A stretch of DNA of 64,000 nt from an uncultured Lachnospiraceae bacterium (GTDB taxonomy: Bacteria; Bacillota; Clostridia; Lachnospirales; Lachnospiraceae). Shown here piece after piece: positions 15,779 to 25,468 of this stretch (position 1 is its first letter; every line of letters starts with the position of its first letter). The stretch lies in the NCBI GenBank assembly GCA_944381575.1, contig CALWLS010000009.1, forward strand, positions 1 through 64,000, given 5' to 3'. Made by a program: the position numbers and the translations under genes. The notes under the pieces were generated by a model that was given only the letters and a program-made list of their open reading frames with translations, had not been told where the DNA came from and ran no database searches.

Positions 15779-16726
15779 TCACCTTTCGTGTTCAAACCGG
15801 TCGAGATTATTTCCCTTGAGATAATCTCCCGCAGTCATCCTTTTCTTTCCTTCCGCCTGAAGCTCGTCTATCCTTAAGGCTCCGCTGCCGCAGATGACAT
15901 ATATGCTGCCATCCTCGGTGATCACGTCACCTGAGGCGTATCTGCCTTTACAAAGCTCCGCCGTTTTCTCTTCATCAGGGATAGAGGCCTTATGGATCTT
16001 TATCATCTTTCCCTTTGAAAATGTAAATGTTCCGGGCCACGGACAAAGTCCCCTTACAAGCCGTTCTATGTCTGCTGCCGGCATATTCCAGTCTATGTTG
16101 CCCATCTCTTTTTTAAGCATCGGGGCGTATGTGGCTTTGCCGTCATCCTGTTTTTCAGCCCTGAGGCTGCCATCACTAAGGTCCTTTAAGGTATCTACGA
16201 TAAGCCGGCTTCCAAGCTCCGCAAGCTTGTCAAAAAGTGAGCCTCCCGTCTCATCCTCCGCTACAGGTATGCTTGATTTTAAAAGCATATCTCCCGTATC
16301 AAGGCCTTCATTCATCATCATTGTGGTAACTCCGGCTTCGCGGTCCCCTGCAATGACGGCCCACTGTATCGGGGCGGCACCTCTCCATTTCGGAAGCAGG
16401 GACGCATGCACGTTTATGCATCCATAGCGCGGTATGTTAAGCAGCTCAGGCTTTAATATCTTTCCGTATGCCGCTACGACTATTACGTCCGGAGCCATGG
16501 CTTTAAGCTTATCTATGAAATCAGGATCCGACGCCTTTTCAGGCTGCAGCACCGGTATGCCAAGCTCCTCGGCCTTCATTTTGACCGCTGTGGGCTTAAG
16601 CTCCGCATGCCTTCCCACCGGCTTATCTGGCTGGCTCACGGCAGCTTCTATCATATATCCTGCGTCAAAAAGCGCTGAAAGTATGGACGCCGCAAAATCC
16701 GGTGTACCCATGAAAACTATCTTCAT
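15779..16726 (-). CDS. fmt: Methionyl-tRNA formyltransferase
   Basis: A 315-residue enzyme that formylates initiator Met-tRNA with 10-formyl-tetrahydrofolate. Conserved: KIVFMGTPDFA at the N-terminus, PDVIVVAAYGKIL, the catalytic region NVHASLLPKWRGAAPIQWAV (Asn, His) and GVTTMMMNEGLDTGDML (Asp). The C-terminal OB-like domain is complete. ATG 16726 is used since the longer frame runs into def. It follows def by 23 bases, the usual def-fmt pair. Confidence 0.97.
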   Translation of the reverse strand: MKIVFMGTPDFAASILSALFDAGYMIEAAVSQPDKPVGRHAELKPTAVKMKAEELGIPVLQPEKASDPDFIDKLKAMAPDVIVVAAYGKILKPELLNIPRYGCINVHASLLPKWRGAAPIQWAVIAGDREAGVTTMMMNEGLDTGDMLLKSSIPVAEDETGGSLFDKLAELGSRLIVDTLKDLSDGSLRAEKQDDGKATYAPMLKKEMGNIDWNMPAADIERLVRGLCPWPGTFTFSKGKMIKIHKASIPDEEKTAELCKGRYASGDVITEDGSIYVICGSGALRIDELQAEGKKRMTAGDYLKGNNLDRFEHER

Positions 16727-16749
16727 GTCCTGTGAAAGCCTCCCTGTGA

Positions 16750-17235
16750 TCATTCCTCAGGATCAACCTCCTCCAGTTCACCCTCGACCTTATCCTTATA
16801 GAGTATGCCGTGAAGATGGTCTGTCTCATGCTGTATGCACCTTGCCCAAAATCCATGGGCCTCCATCTCCTGCTCCTCCATATTTATGTCAAAAAACCTT
16901 ACCCTGATATGCTCGGCCCTCGTGACCACGCCCTGATAACCCGGTAAGCTTAAGCACCCCTCGGTCCCAGTCTGCTCCCCTTCGGCAAATACTATCTCAG
17001 GATTGATGAATACCATAGGCATGGGTTCATCGTCCTCTTCTACATTACAGTCCGCCACGAAAAACTGCTTAAGTATACCTATCTGCGGAGCTGCAAGACC
17101 TACACCTGAAGCGTCATACATGGTCTCGAACATATCGTCTATGGTCTCCTTAAGCCTGTCCGTAAGCTCCGTAACAGGCTTGCATTCCTTCCTTAAGCAC
17201 GGATCTCCGTCTACTCTTATCTCTCTTATAGCCAT
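16750..17235 (-). CDS. def: Peptide deformylase
   Basis: A ~161-residue metallohydrolase removing the N-formyl group from nascent proteins. All three motifs are present: GVGLAAPQIG, EGCLSLPG with the metal cysteine, and QHETDHLHG with HExxH-type metal ligands. ATG 17235 with upstream AGGTAGGTG is preferred over the GTG at 17244 directly after the priA stop. Short C-terminal acidic tail. Confidence 0.97.
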   Translation of the reverse strand: MAIREIRVDGDPCLRKECKPVTELTDRLKETIDDMFETMYDASGVGLAAPQIGILKQFFVADCNVEEDDEPMPMVFINPEIVFAEGEQTGTEGCLSLPGYQGVVTRAEHIRVRFFDINMEEQEMEAHGFWARCIQHETDHLHGILYKDKVEGELEEVDPEE

Positions 17236-17244
17236 TTTCAGCAC

Positions 17245-19275
17245 CTACCTTATATCTGACGTCAAATACAGCTTTCTCGGCGAAAATCTCTCCGAGATAC
17301 GTTTATTTAATTCATTGCGTATTCTAATGATTATATCATGCCGTGAATGCTTAATATATAAAATCTTTCTGTAATAGTCATTAATTTTATATACGCTCTC
17401 ATTGCATGGCCCTATTACCGATGTTTCCGGAAGGCCGAGACCTTTTACAAGATCCGCCGCAAACCCGGCCGCCTCATTTAACATATCCTCATCCATGGAC
17501 TTTAAACCGTAAAACAGCATCCTTGTCTCAGGCGGATATTTCATGAGGCTGCGATAGCTCATCTCCCTTTCATAAAAGCTTTCGTAATCCTGGGCCGCGG
17601 CACAGGCGATGGCATAATGTGAAGGATCGTAGCTCTGTATGACAACGTCCCCTCTTATATCGGCCCTGCCGCTCCTTCCCGCAGCCTGGGTTATAAGCTG
17701 GAACGTGCGTTCGGACGCATCGTATTCCGGCGTATTTAAAGAGAGGTCCGCGGATACTATGCCTACCAGCGTGACAAAGGGGAAGTCATGGCCCTTTACT
17801 ATCATCTGCGTACCTATAAGTATATCTGCCTTTCTCTCCCTGAAGGCAGAAAGTATCCTTTCATACTGTCCTTTTTTTGCCGTTGTATCGGCGTCCATCC
17901 TGAGCATCTTCGCCGATGGGAATTTCTCCCTTACAAGGCTTTCAAGCTTCTCGGTACCGGCGCCGAATGGAGCTATGAACCTGCTGCCGCATTCCGGACA
18001 GAGAGAAGGAAGCGGCGCGGCGTATCCGCAGTAATGGCATGACAACAGAGGATATTTTCTTCCGCTTGAACTGTCTCTGTACCAGGAATTGTGAGCTGTC
18101 ATGGAAACATCGCAGTGAGGGCACTTTATGACATGGCCGCAGCTTCTGCAGGAAACAAAGCCCGCATAACCTCTTCGGTTTAAAAACAGCATTATCTGTT
18201 CATTTTTACTGAGCCTGTCATCCATAAGCCCTGCAAGCTCTGAGGAAAAAATACTCCTGTTTCCGCCCTTAAGCTCTTTTCGCATATCCACTATGTGGAC
18301 CTTTGGAAGCGAGGCGTCCCTGTGGGCCCTCTCCTTAAGCTTAAACAGCCTGAAGCCGCCTTTAAGAGCCGCTTTATAGCTTTCCATGGATGGAGTTGCG
18401 GAACCGAGCACCAGCTTTGCCCGGTTATACCGGGTCCTCCACAGGGCCACTGCCCTCGTATCATATCTTGGGGATGTATCAGATCTGTAAGTCCTCTCAT
18501 GCTCCTCATCTATTATAATAAGTCCCAGTCTTGAAAAAGGAGTAAATACCGCCGACCTTGGTCCTACCATAACGTCGATCTCTCCACTCAGGGCTCTCAT
18601 ATACTGCTCGTATTTTTCTCCCTCGCTGAGCTTTGAATGCATTACGGCTATGCTGCTTCCAAGGTATTTTACGAGCTCCCTTACCGTCTGATACGTGAGA
18701 GATATCTCCGGGATCAGAACTATGGTCTGCTTTCCCATTTCACGCATTTTCTTTATAAGCTCTATATATACCCTTGTTTTCCCGCTGCCGGTCACTCCAT
18801 ATAGCAGCGACGGCCTGTCCGCTCTTAATATTCCGCTGACTGCATTTTCCTGATCCCGGTTAAGGCTCAGGCATAAATTTTCCCTGTCTATACCTTCGCT
18901 TAATGCTGAAAGCGGATCCCTGCGCCTGCTGTTTTTTCTGACGGTCCTTTTGACCGGCAGTACCGCCGTCAGGGCCTGATTCATGGTGCAGCCGTACTCC
19001 CCTGCCATAAATGCGGCGAGCTTTATGAGCTCACCGTTCACGTCAGTTTTTCCCTCCGCAGCGGATATGATCCTCTTAAGCCTTGAGGCCTCTATATCAG
19101 ACTCCTCCGAGATCCCGATGATAAAGCCCTCCCGTAAAGCGTTATGACCGCCAAAAGGCACCTGCACACGCGATCCTACAGTGACGATATCCTCAATATC
19201 CTCAGGTATCACGTATGTAAATGCCTTATTTACTGACTGTGCCGATATATCGATTATAACCTTTGCGTATCTCAA
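17245..19275 (-). CDS. priA: Primosomal protein N' (PriA helicase)
   Basis: A 676-residue replication-restart helicase. N-terminal 3'-end-binding domain (AFTYVIPE, GSRVQVPFG), then Walker A GVTGSGKTRVYIEL, the DEEHERTY box II, and four zinc-binding CxxC pairs (CRSCGHVIKCPHC, CHYCGY, CPECGS) inserted in the helicase core, then GTQMIVKGHDF and QAAGRSGR. It is shorter than the usual 730-800 residues, mainly because the winged-helix segment between the N-terminal domain and the helicase is reduced. The start codon is TTG, five bases after GAGG and directly after the murF stop; no ATG fits. Confidence 0.95.
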   Translation of the reverse strand: MRYAKVIIDISAQSVNKAFTYVIPEDIEDIVTVGSRVQVPFGGHNALREGFIIGISEESDIEASRLKRIISAAEGKTDVNGELIKLAAFMAGEYGCTMNQALTAVLPVKRTVRKNSRRRDPLSALSEGIDRENLCLSLNRDQENAVSGILRADRPSLLYGVTGSGKTRVYIELIKKMREMGKQTIVLIPEISLTYQTVRELVKYLGSSIAVMHSKLSEGEKYEQYMRALSGEIDVMVGPRSAVFTPFSRLGLIIIDEEHERTYRSDTSPRYDTRAVALWRTRYNRAKLVLGSATPSMESYKAALKGGFRLFKLKERAHRDASLPKVHIVDMRKELKGGNRSIFSSELAGLMDDRLSKNEQIMLFLNRRGYAGFVSCRSCGHVIKCPHCDVSMTAHNSWYRDSSSGRKYPLLSCHYCGYAAPLPSLCPECGSRFIAPFGAGTEKLESLVREKFPSAKMLRMDADTTAKKGQYERILSAFRERKADILIGTQMIVKGHDFPFVTLVGIVSADLSLNTPEYDASERTFQLITQAAGRSGRADIRGDVVIQSYDPSHYAIACAAAQDYESFYEREMSYRSLMKYPPETRMLFYGLKSMDEDMLNEAAGFAADLVKGLGLPETSVIGPCNESVYKINDYYRKILYIKHSRHDIIIRIRNELNKRISERFSPRKLYLTSDIR

Positions 19276-20784
19276 TCAGACCTCTTCCCCGGTCATTTCC
19301 TTTGCCAGCTTCCACAGCCCCATGGAATTTGATCCCTTAAAAAATACTGCGTCTCCTTTTCTTACCTCAGCCTTAAGATATTTTAAAAGGCTTTCCGCAT
19401 CCTTAAACATCACTGCCCTGATCCTGAATGACTCGGGCAGCTCGAGCAGCGCCGTGTCCCCTGAGGCAGCCGCATTCACTTTTCCATTAACAGCCTCGGC
19501 CTCATCTATCATCGCAGCATATATGTGCCTGCTCAGACCGCCCAGCATAAGCACTTCGTCAATGTCCCTTATCTCACGGATAATGGATCTGCCTATATCC
19601 GAATGCAAGCTTTCAGCCAGATCTCCAAGCTCAAGCATATCCGCTATGACTGCGATACGCCTTCCTGATGGCTCAGGCTTTAAGGCTCCAAAGGCCTTAA
19701 GACCGGCTTCCATGGACTGAGGCGACGCATTATAGGCGTCGTTTATGATCCTTATACCGTCCCTGACCGTTTCGGCTCCTCTGCCCTCAAGGCTTTTGAA
19801 TGTAAAAAGAGCCCTGGCCGCCATTTCCGGATCAGCCCCGAGGACTACTGCCGATGCCATGGCCGCAAGAGAATCCATAAGCATATGGTCTCCCGGTACT
19901 GAGAGACGCACATGGGCCGCTAAAGCATTTCCTGTATAAAAATCATACTCTGAAGGCGCGGTCCCGTCATGCTCTATGTTTAATGCCCTGAAATAAGCAT
20001 TCTCTTCAGTTCCGTAAAAATATATCCTGATGTCCTTCCTTAAGGATAGTCCCATGGCTTTCAGACTTTCATGGGTGACATGCCTTAACAGCTCATCGTT
20101 TCCATTTAACAGAAGACATCCGTTTTCCTTCATGAAATCAGCTATATGCAGCTTTTCCTTCATGATGTTTTCTCTGGATCCAAGGTTGCTGATATGGCTG
20201 ACTCCTATCATGGTAACGACTGCGGCGTCGCATTTTACCACCTCCGAGATCTTAGTCATCTCGCCCGGCTCGGATATGCCCATCTCAATGACACCTGCCT
20301 TCGCCGTTTCCGTGGTCTGGCACACCGTTATCGGAACACCGATCTGGGAATTTGCATTTCCCTTTGTTCCGTATGTCTCAAAGCTCGCGTTAAGGGCGCA
20401 GACTATCATTTCCCTTGTAGTGGTCTTGCCGACGGATCCCGTGACGCCTATATAAGGGATATGCACATAATTATCCCTGTAATAGCTTCCCATGCGCTGC
20501 AGGGCCTTTACAGTGTCATCCACCCTGATCAAAGGCCTGCCTCCTGCGGCTGCAAAAACCTCTTCCGGAAGCTCCTCAGAGGTAAATGCCGCTTTTGCCC
20601 CGTTTTCAAAGGCCTTGGCTATAAATCTGTGACCATCGACCCTGGCGCCTATCACCGGTACGAAAATACATTCTGTTCCTATGGCGTTGGAATCCGTCGC
20701 TATGCTGCTGAGGACGGTATTCCCGTCGCCCGATATCAATGTGCCTCCTGAAGCCTTCGCCGCCTCAAATGCATTTATCCTCAT
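19276..20784 (-). CDS. murF: UDP-N-acetylmuramoyl-tripeptide--D-alanyl-D-alanine ligase
   Basis: A 502-residue ATP-dependent ligase adding D-Ala-D-Ala to the muramoyl tripeptide in the cytoplasm. The P-loop is GVTGSVGKTTTREM, followed by GTKGNANSQIG, EMGISEPGEM, and the C-terminal domain IINDAYNASPQSM (substrate Asp/Tyr/Asn). Its ATG overlaps the murE stop by four bases (ATGA). Domain order and length are normal. Confidence 0.97.
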   Translation of the reverse strand: MRINAFEAAKASGGTLISGDGNTVLSSIATDSNAIGTECIFVPVIGARVDGHRFIAKAFENGAKAAFTSEELPEEVFAAAGGRPLIRVDDTVKALQRMGSYYRDNYVHIPYIGVTGSVGKTTTREMIVCALNASFETYGTKGNANSQIGVPITVCQTTETAKAGVIEMGISEPGEMTKISEVVKCDAAVVTMIGVSHISNLGSRENIMKEKLHIADFMKENGCLLLNGNDELLRHVTHESLKAMGLSLRKDIRIYFYGTEENAYFRALNIEHDGTAPSEYDFYTGNALAAHVRLSVPGDHMLMDSLAAMASAVVLGADPEMAARALFTFKSLEGRGAETVRDGIRIINDAYNASPQSMEAGLKAFGALKPEPSGRRIAVIADMLELGDLAESLHSDIGRSIIREIRDIDEVLMLGGLSRHIYAAMIDEAEAVNGKVNAAASGDTALLELPESFRIRAVMFKDAESLLKYLKAEVRKGDAVFFKGSNSMGLWKLAKEMTGEEV

Positions 20785-22283
20785 AATGAAAGCTCATCCC
20801 TGATCTTTAATATTTCTTCCTTGTCGAGGAAATGCTTCCTCACGCCGTTTTCCTCCTGATAATCCTCATGGCCCTTTCCTATAACGGCAATGATATCTCC
20901 CTTACGGGCGTTTTCCATGGCGTATCTTATGGCTTCGCGCCTGTCCTTTATCTTGACATAGCCTGAAGGATCGCCCCCGGCCTTGAGATAGGCCTCCTCA
21001 ACATCCGCCATTATATCCTCAGGCCTTTCATTTCTGGAATTATCCGATGTGAATACCGCAAAATCAGCCGACCTTGCCGCAGCCTTGCCCATGCCTATGC
21101 GTCTTTCCTTGGAACGGTTTCCTCCGCAGCCGAATACCACCACAAGGCGGCCATGCTCATAGTCCCTTAAGGTCTGCATGAGGTTTTCCATGCTGACCCC
21201 GTTATGGGCGTAATCCACGATAACGGTGAAAATATCTGATTTATAGACCACCTCCATGCGTCCGTCCACATGGACGTCCTTAAGCGCCCTTACGATATCT
21301 TCATTTTTGATACCGGAGTCCGCTGCAGCGGCAATCACAGGAAGAGAATTTGAAACGTTGAATATCCCCGGTATGGAAAGCCTCGCCGTAAGTTCAATAA
21401 TACCCCCTGTCTTAAAGGCCGTACCCGTAAATTCCGAAGACCTTAAAAATTCAAGATCAAAAGCATAGAGATCAGCCATGCTGTTTCCAACGGAGGTCCT
21501 TATGAGTCTTTCATAAAACTCTCCTGCCAGCGAAAGTATTTCCTCGCAATGCTCATCGTCAGCATTTACTATGGCCACACGGCACTGAGTAAGGAGCCTT
21601 GATTTACAATACATGTATTCATCGAAATCCTTATGCTCAAGAGGCCCTATATGATCCGGGCTTATATTGAGGAAAACTCCGTAATCAAACCTCAGCCCTG
21701 CCGTTCTGTCCATTTTAAAGCCCTGGGAAGAGCACTCCATTACGATGGTATCACAACCGGCGTCCGCCATTTTTCTGAAATAGGAATTGAGCTCGTAGCT
21801 GTCAGGCGTGGTATTGAGGGTCTCAAAGCGTTCCTCTCCTATGACACAGCCGTTTGTCCCGATGACTCCGACCTTTCTTCCCGCCGTTTCAAATACCTTT
21901 TTGAACATGTATGAAGTCGAGGTCTTTCCCTTTGTTCCTGTAATACCTATGAGAGTAAGCCCCTTTGCAGGGTAGCCGAAACGCGCTGCCGAAAGATATG
22001 CAAGGGTCCTTCTTGCGTTATCCGTCCTGATGATGTTCAGTTCACAGGAGGCCTTTATGTCCAGCTCCTCCAGATCCTTCTCCACCACAAATGTCCTGCA
22101 GCCGTTTTTTACCACGTCCGAAATAAAATCATGCGAATCGATACGGCTTCCCTTCATGCATACAAATACCGTTTCCGGCTCAGCCTTTCTTGAATCGAAT
22201 ATAACATCCGATACTTCAGTATCGTCGGTACCCATAAGAACGCTGTATTCAGTTCCCTTAAGCCAATCCCTAAGAACTCCCAT
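20781..22283 (-). CDS. murE: UDP-N-acetylmuramoyl-tripeptide synthetase (MurE)
   Basis: A ~500-residue Mur ligase adding the third stem-peptide residue. P-loop GITGTKGKTSTSYM, then TTPDSYELN (UDP-MurNAc binding), VMECSSQG, and the third-residue specificity box DNSRNERPE. The arginine at the fourth position of that box is the one used for meso-diaminopimelate recognition (usual DNPR), so a DAP-type wall is likely. ATG 22281-22283 lies just after the spoIIIE stop with GAGG upstream; the longer frame enters spoIIIE. Confidence 0.95.
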   Translation of the reverse strand: MGVLRDWLKGTEYSVLMGTDDTEVSDVIFDSRKAEPETVFVCMKGSRIDSHDFISDVVKNGCRTFVVEKDLEELDIKASCELNIIRTDNARRTLAYLSAARFGYPAKGLTLIGITGTKGKTSTSYMFKKVFETAGRKVGVIGTNGCVIGEERFETLNTTPDSYELNSYFRKMADAGCDTIVMECSSQGFKMDRTAGLRFDYGVFLNISPDHIGPLEHKDFDEYMYCKSRLLTQCRVAIVNADDEHCEEILSLAGEFYERLIRTSVGNSMADLYAFDLEFLRSSEFTGTAFKTGGIIELTARLSIPGIFNVSNSLPVIAAAADSGIKNEDIVRALKDVHVDGRMEVVYKSDIFTVIVDYAHNGVSMENLMQTLRDYEHGRLVVVFGCGGNRSKERRIGMGKAAARSADFAVFTSDNSRNERPEDIMADVEEAYLKAGGDPSGYVKIKDRREAIRYAMENARKGDIIAVIGKGHEDYQEENGVRKHFLDKEEILKIRDELSL

Positions 22284-22284
22284 A

Positions 22285-25200
22285 TCAAACCTCGTTTTCT
22301 TCTCTAAGTAGAGCCTCAAAGGCATCTAAATCCATGAGTATCTGTCTTTCCTTCGTCCCTTCGGAATCTCCGACAACTCCGGCGTCATGCAGCTGGTCCA
22401 TGATCCTTGCCGCCCTGTTGAAGCCCACCTTGAATTTTCTCTGCAGGGCTCCTATGGACGCTTTTTTACTGCTGATTATCATTCGGCCGGCGTCTCCGAA
22501 ATACTCGTCCCTGTCCAGCCTTCCGGATTCCGTTCCGCCGCTGATGGCGTCAAGATCCAGCTCAATCTGAGAATTGATCGCTTCCTCAAAGCCTGAACCA
22601 TCATCCGCCGCCTGATTATTCTTTCTGATAAAATCAACAACGGATTCGACCTCCTCATCGCTTAAGAACGCTCCCTGTATCCTCTCGGGGGAGTTCTTAT
22701 CCCCAGGTTTATACAGCATATCTCCGTTTCCAAGCAGCGTCTCGGCTCCTCCGGCGTCGAGTATGGTCCTGGAATCGACTGCAGACGGAAGCCTGTAGGC
22801 TATACGGCTCGGAATGTTTGACTTTATGACTCCGGTTATGACATCCACTGAAGGCCTCTGGGTAGCTATCACTATATGGATGCCCGAGGCTCTTGCCAGC
22901 TGAGTGAGGCTTACGATAGCTGCCTCCACATCCTTTTTTGAATGCATCATGAGCTCTGACAGCTCGTCTATGACTATCAGTATATAAGGCAGCTTCTTAG
23001 GCCTTTTCTCCTCATCCGTATCCTCCGGAAGCCTGCTCAAGGTCTTTTCCACCTTTTCATTATATCCGGCTATGTTCCTTGTAGCAGACTGCTGGAACAG
23101 CTTATAACGGTTGTTCATCTCAGCCACGGCCCAGTTCAGGGCGCTTATGGCTCTTTCAGGCTTTGTGACCACCTCAGTCAGAAGATGCGGTATGCCGTTA
23201 TATACTGAAAGCTCCACCACCTTCGGATCTATCAGTATCATCCTGACGTCTTCAGGCGAGGACCTGTAGAGTATCGACATTATGAGCGAGTTAATACCCA
23301 CTGACTTACCGGATCCGGTGGTTCCCGCTACCAGTACGTGAGGCATCTTTGCTATATCCGCCACCACCGGCTTTCCCTGTATATCCAGTCCTATGCCCCA
23401 AATGAGCTTTGACTTTGCGTTCTTGAATTCATCTGACTCAAGGATATCCCTGAACCTGACGGTCTGGCTCTCGGTATTCGGCACTTCTATCCCGACCGCG
23501 GACTTTCCCGGTATCGGGGCCTCTATCCTGAGCTCTGCTGCAGCTAAAGCAAGCTTTATGTCTCCCTCAAGGGAAGTTATCCTTGAGACCTTGACTCCGG
23601 TGTCCGGTATCATTTCATATCTGGACACCCTCGGTCCCCGGATCACATTCGTGACCGTAACTCCTACGCCGAATTCCTTTAATACACGCTCTAACTTTCT
23701 GGCGTTTGCGACAGCCTCGTCCCTGCCGCCCTGGGCTCCCTTTTTGCCCCTGACCAAAAGCTCTGCTCCCGGAAATCTGTAAGGCCTTGGCTTAGGCTTT
23801 ATTACTGCTTCCGGCTTTAGCGCAGCTTTTTTGGCCTGAGCCTGTGATACGGATGCCGGGCCTTCATCCGACCCTGCTGCTGAGAACTTTTTAGACTGCT
23901 TGAGCTTTTCATCCAGTATCCTTGAGGCCTCATATGCATCTGGTGCCTCCATTTCCTTACCGGTTGAAGTCATGTAAGTGTCTTCTGTCTCGGGAACATA
24001 GGAAATATCCCCGGTAAGGCCCTGTCCTTCTCCTGCATATTCATTCACAGGATCTGCAGCCGCCGGCTCCGGCGAAATTCCGCTGTCAGGTTCTTCTTCA
24101 TATGCTTCATAAGGGTGCTCCGTTTCGGAAGGCTCCTGCTCCTCATGCATATAAGCAGCATCATCCATACCGCTTATGCTTATACCGTGATAGCTCTCCT
24201 CCTGCGGCTCCTTAAAGGCGTCAAAGGATTCGGCCACACTGCTGGCCGCACCTGCCATATTCCGCGGCATGTCTTCATCAGGCATCCGCCCTGCCGCAAA
24301 TCCATGCATCCCTGCCGTTTCAGCGCTTAATACCCCAAGCTTTAGTATGTCCGTATAGGACCTGTATTTTTCCGATTTATCTGCTTCGAAGGGAACCGTA
24401 TCCTCCTCGTAATTTATCTCCTTTATGCTGACCGGCTTTTTAATGGTGCCGATATCTTCCGGAAGCGAGGTAATGACGCCCGTATCAAAGTTCATATCGG
24501 AGGTATCGATGCTTGAGCGGTATTTTCTTCTGATAAGAGGTTCCTTTATGGTTCCAAGGTCCCTGATGCCCGGCTGGCCGCTGCCGATTATCTCCCGGCC
24601 GTATCTTATGTAGGCCTCGGCGTCATGTCCGCCAAGATCAAACCCGTCGTGATCAGCAGCCTCTCTTCTTACAGTCTCCTGCTCTTCCCTGTGCCTGATG
24701 CGTCTCTGTTCCCTGTGCTCGTTATATCTTTCGCGGCCCTCTCTTGCAGCCACCATGGTCTTTTCGGCGCCTGTCCTGAAGGCGTCCGCAGTTTTTTCCG
24801 CGCCTATCCTTGCAGCATTTACGAAGCTTTTTTCCGTAATGATCACAACAGCTATTATCACTATGACTATAAGGACAAAGTATGTCCCCACATAGCCTAT
24901 TACAGATTCAAAGCTTCCTGCAATGACGCCGCCTATGGCTCCTCCTCCAAGGGCTCCTCCGGCTCCCAGCCTGTACAGCTCGCCTGCAGAATATGCTCCA
25001 GCTCCCCTCTCTCCGAAAAGAAGCTGGACGATCGAAACTATGGCAAGAAAAGCGGCGGTAAGTCCGGCCACCTTGAATTTCATGAGGTAGCGGCCCCTCT
25101 CCATATACGCTATGGCTGCTGCCGCTCCGATAAACAGGCCTATAAGCGGATAGGCTGTACCGACAAGACCCTTCTGTACCGTAACAACGGCGTTTCCTGC

Positions 25201-25428
25201 CGCGCCCATAAGTCCCAGGTCGCTCAGTATCAGGAATATGCCTGCCGCGATAAGGACTATCGATCCCACCTCGGATTTAAGGAACTTCCTTTTCTTTGCG
25301 GCTGTCCTCTTTGTGTCCTTCCTTACGGTTTTTCGCGCACCTGAAGAAGAGCTCCTTGTTTTTCTTCCTGCTGACGAGCTTCTTTTTGTACCTGTATTCT
25401 TTTTTGCTGTGGTTCTTTTATTTGCCAA
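22285..25428 (-). CDS. spoIIIE: DNA translocase FtsK/SpoIIIE
   Basis: A 1047-residue DNA pump acting at the division or sporulation septum. A very basic N-terminal tail (TTAKKNTGTKRSSS and on) precedes about four membrane helices between residues ~50 and ~205; a long low-complexity acidic linker follows to ~520. The motor has Walker A VAGTTGSGKSVGIN (~695), Walker B MILIDPK and IVIDELSELM, and ends in the gamma winged helix (ALQRKFKVGFNRAARIMDQL) that reads orientation sequences. The start is TTG at 25428: GGAG lies five bases upstream, and the nearby ATG is in another frame. Confidence 0.95.
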   Translation of the reverse strand: MANKRTTAKKNTGTKRSSSAGRKTRSSSSGARKTVRKDTKRTAAKKRKFLKSEVGSIVLIAAGIFLILSDLGLMGAAGNAVVTVQKGLVGTAYPLIGLFIGAAAAIAYMERGRYLMKFKVAGLTAAFLAIVSIVQLLFGERGAGAYSAGELYRLGAGGALGGGAIGGVIAGSFESVIGYVGTYFVLIVIVIIAVVIITEKSFVNAARIGAEKTADAFRTGAEKTMVAAREGRERYNEHREQRRIRHREEQETVRREAADHDGFDLGGHDAEAYIRYGREIIGSGQPGIRDLGTIKEPLIRRKYRSSIDTSDMNFDTGVITSLPEDIGTIKKPVSIKEINYEEDTVPFEADKSEKYRSYTDILKLGVLSAETAGMHGFAAGRMPDEDMPRNMAGAASSVAESFDAFKEPQEESYHGISISGMDDAAYMHEEQEPSETEHPYEAYEEEPDSGISPEPAAADPVNEYAGEGQGLTGDISYVPETEDTYMTSTGKEMEAPDAYEASRILDEKLKQSKKFSAAGSDEGPASVSQAQAKKAALKPEAVIKPKPRPYRFPGAELLVRGKKGAQGGRDEAVANARKLERVLKEFGVGVTVTNVIRGPRVSRYEMIPDTGVKVSRITSLEGDIKLALAAAELRIEAPIPGKSAVGIEVPNTESQTVRFRDILESDEFKNAKSKLIWGIGLDIQGKPVVADIAKMPHVLVAGTTGSGKSVGINSLIMSILYRSSPEDVRMILIDPKVVELSVYNGIPHLLTEVVTKPERAISALNWAVAEMNNRYKLFQQSATRNIAGYNEKVEKTLSRLPEDTDEEKRPKKLPYILIVIDELSELMMHSKKDVEAAIVSLTQLARASGIHIVIATQRPSVDVITGVIKSNIPSRIAYRLPSAVDSRTILDAGGAETLLGNGDMLYKPGDKNSPERIQGAFLSDEEVESVVDFIRKNNQAADDGSGFEEAINSQIELDLDAISGGTESGRLDRDEYFGDAGRMIISSKKASIGALQRKFKVGFNRAARIMDQLHDAGVVGDSEGTKERQILMDLDAFEALLREENEV

Positions 25429-25468
25429 AGCATCTCCATGTCGCGGCCCGGCCGGAGCCTGTTGATTT

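Noticed and set aside
24625..25344. Plus-strand frame of 239 codons
   Set aside because: It lies opposite the spoIIIE N-terminal region; its protein is Tyr/Cys/His-rich and without domains, as expected for a shadow frame of a biased gene.
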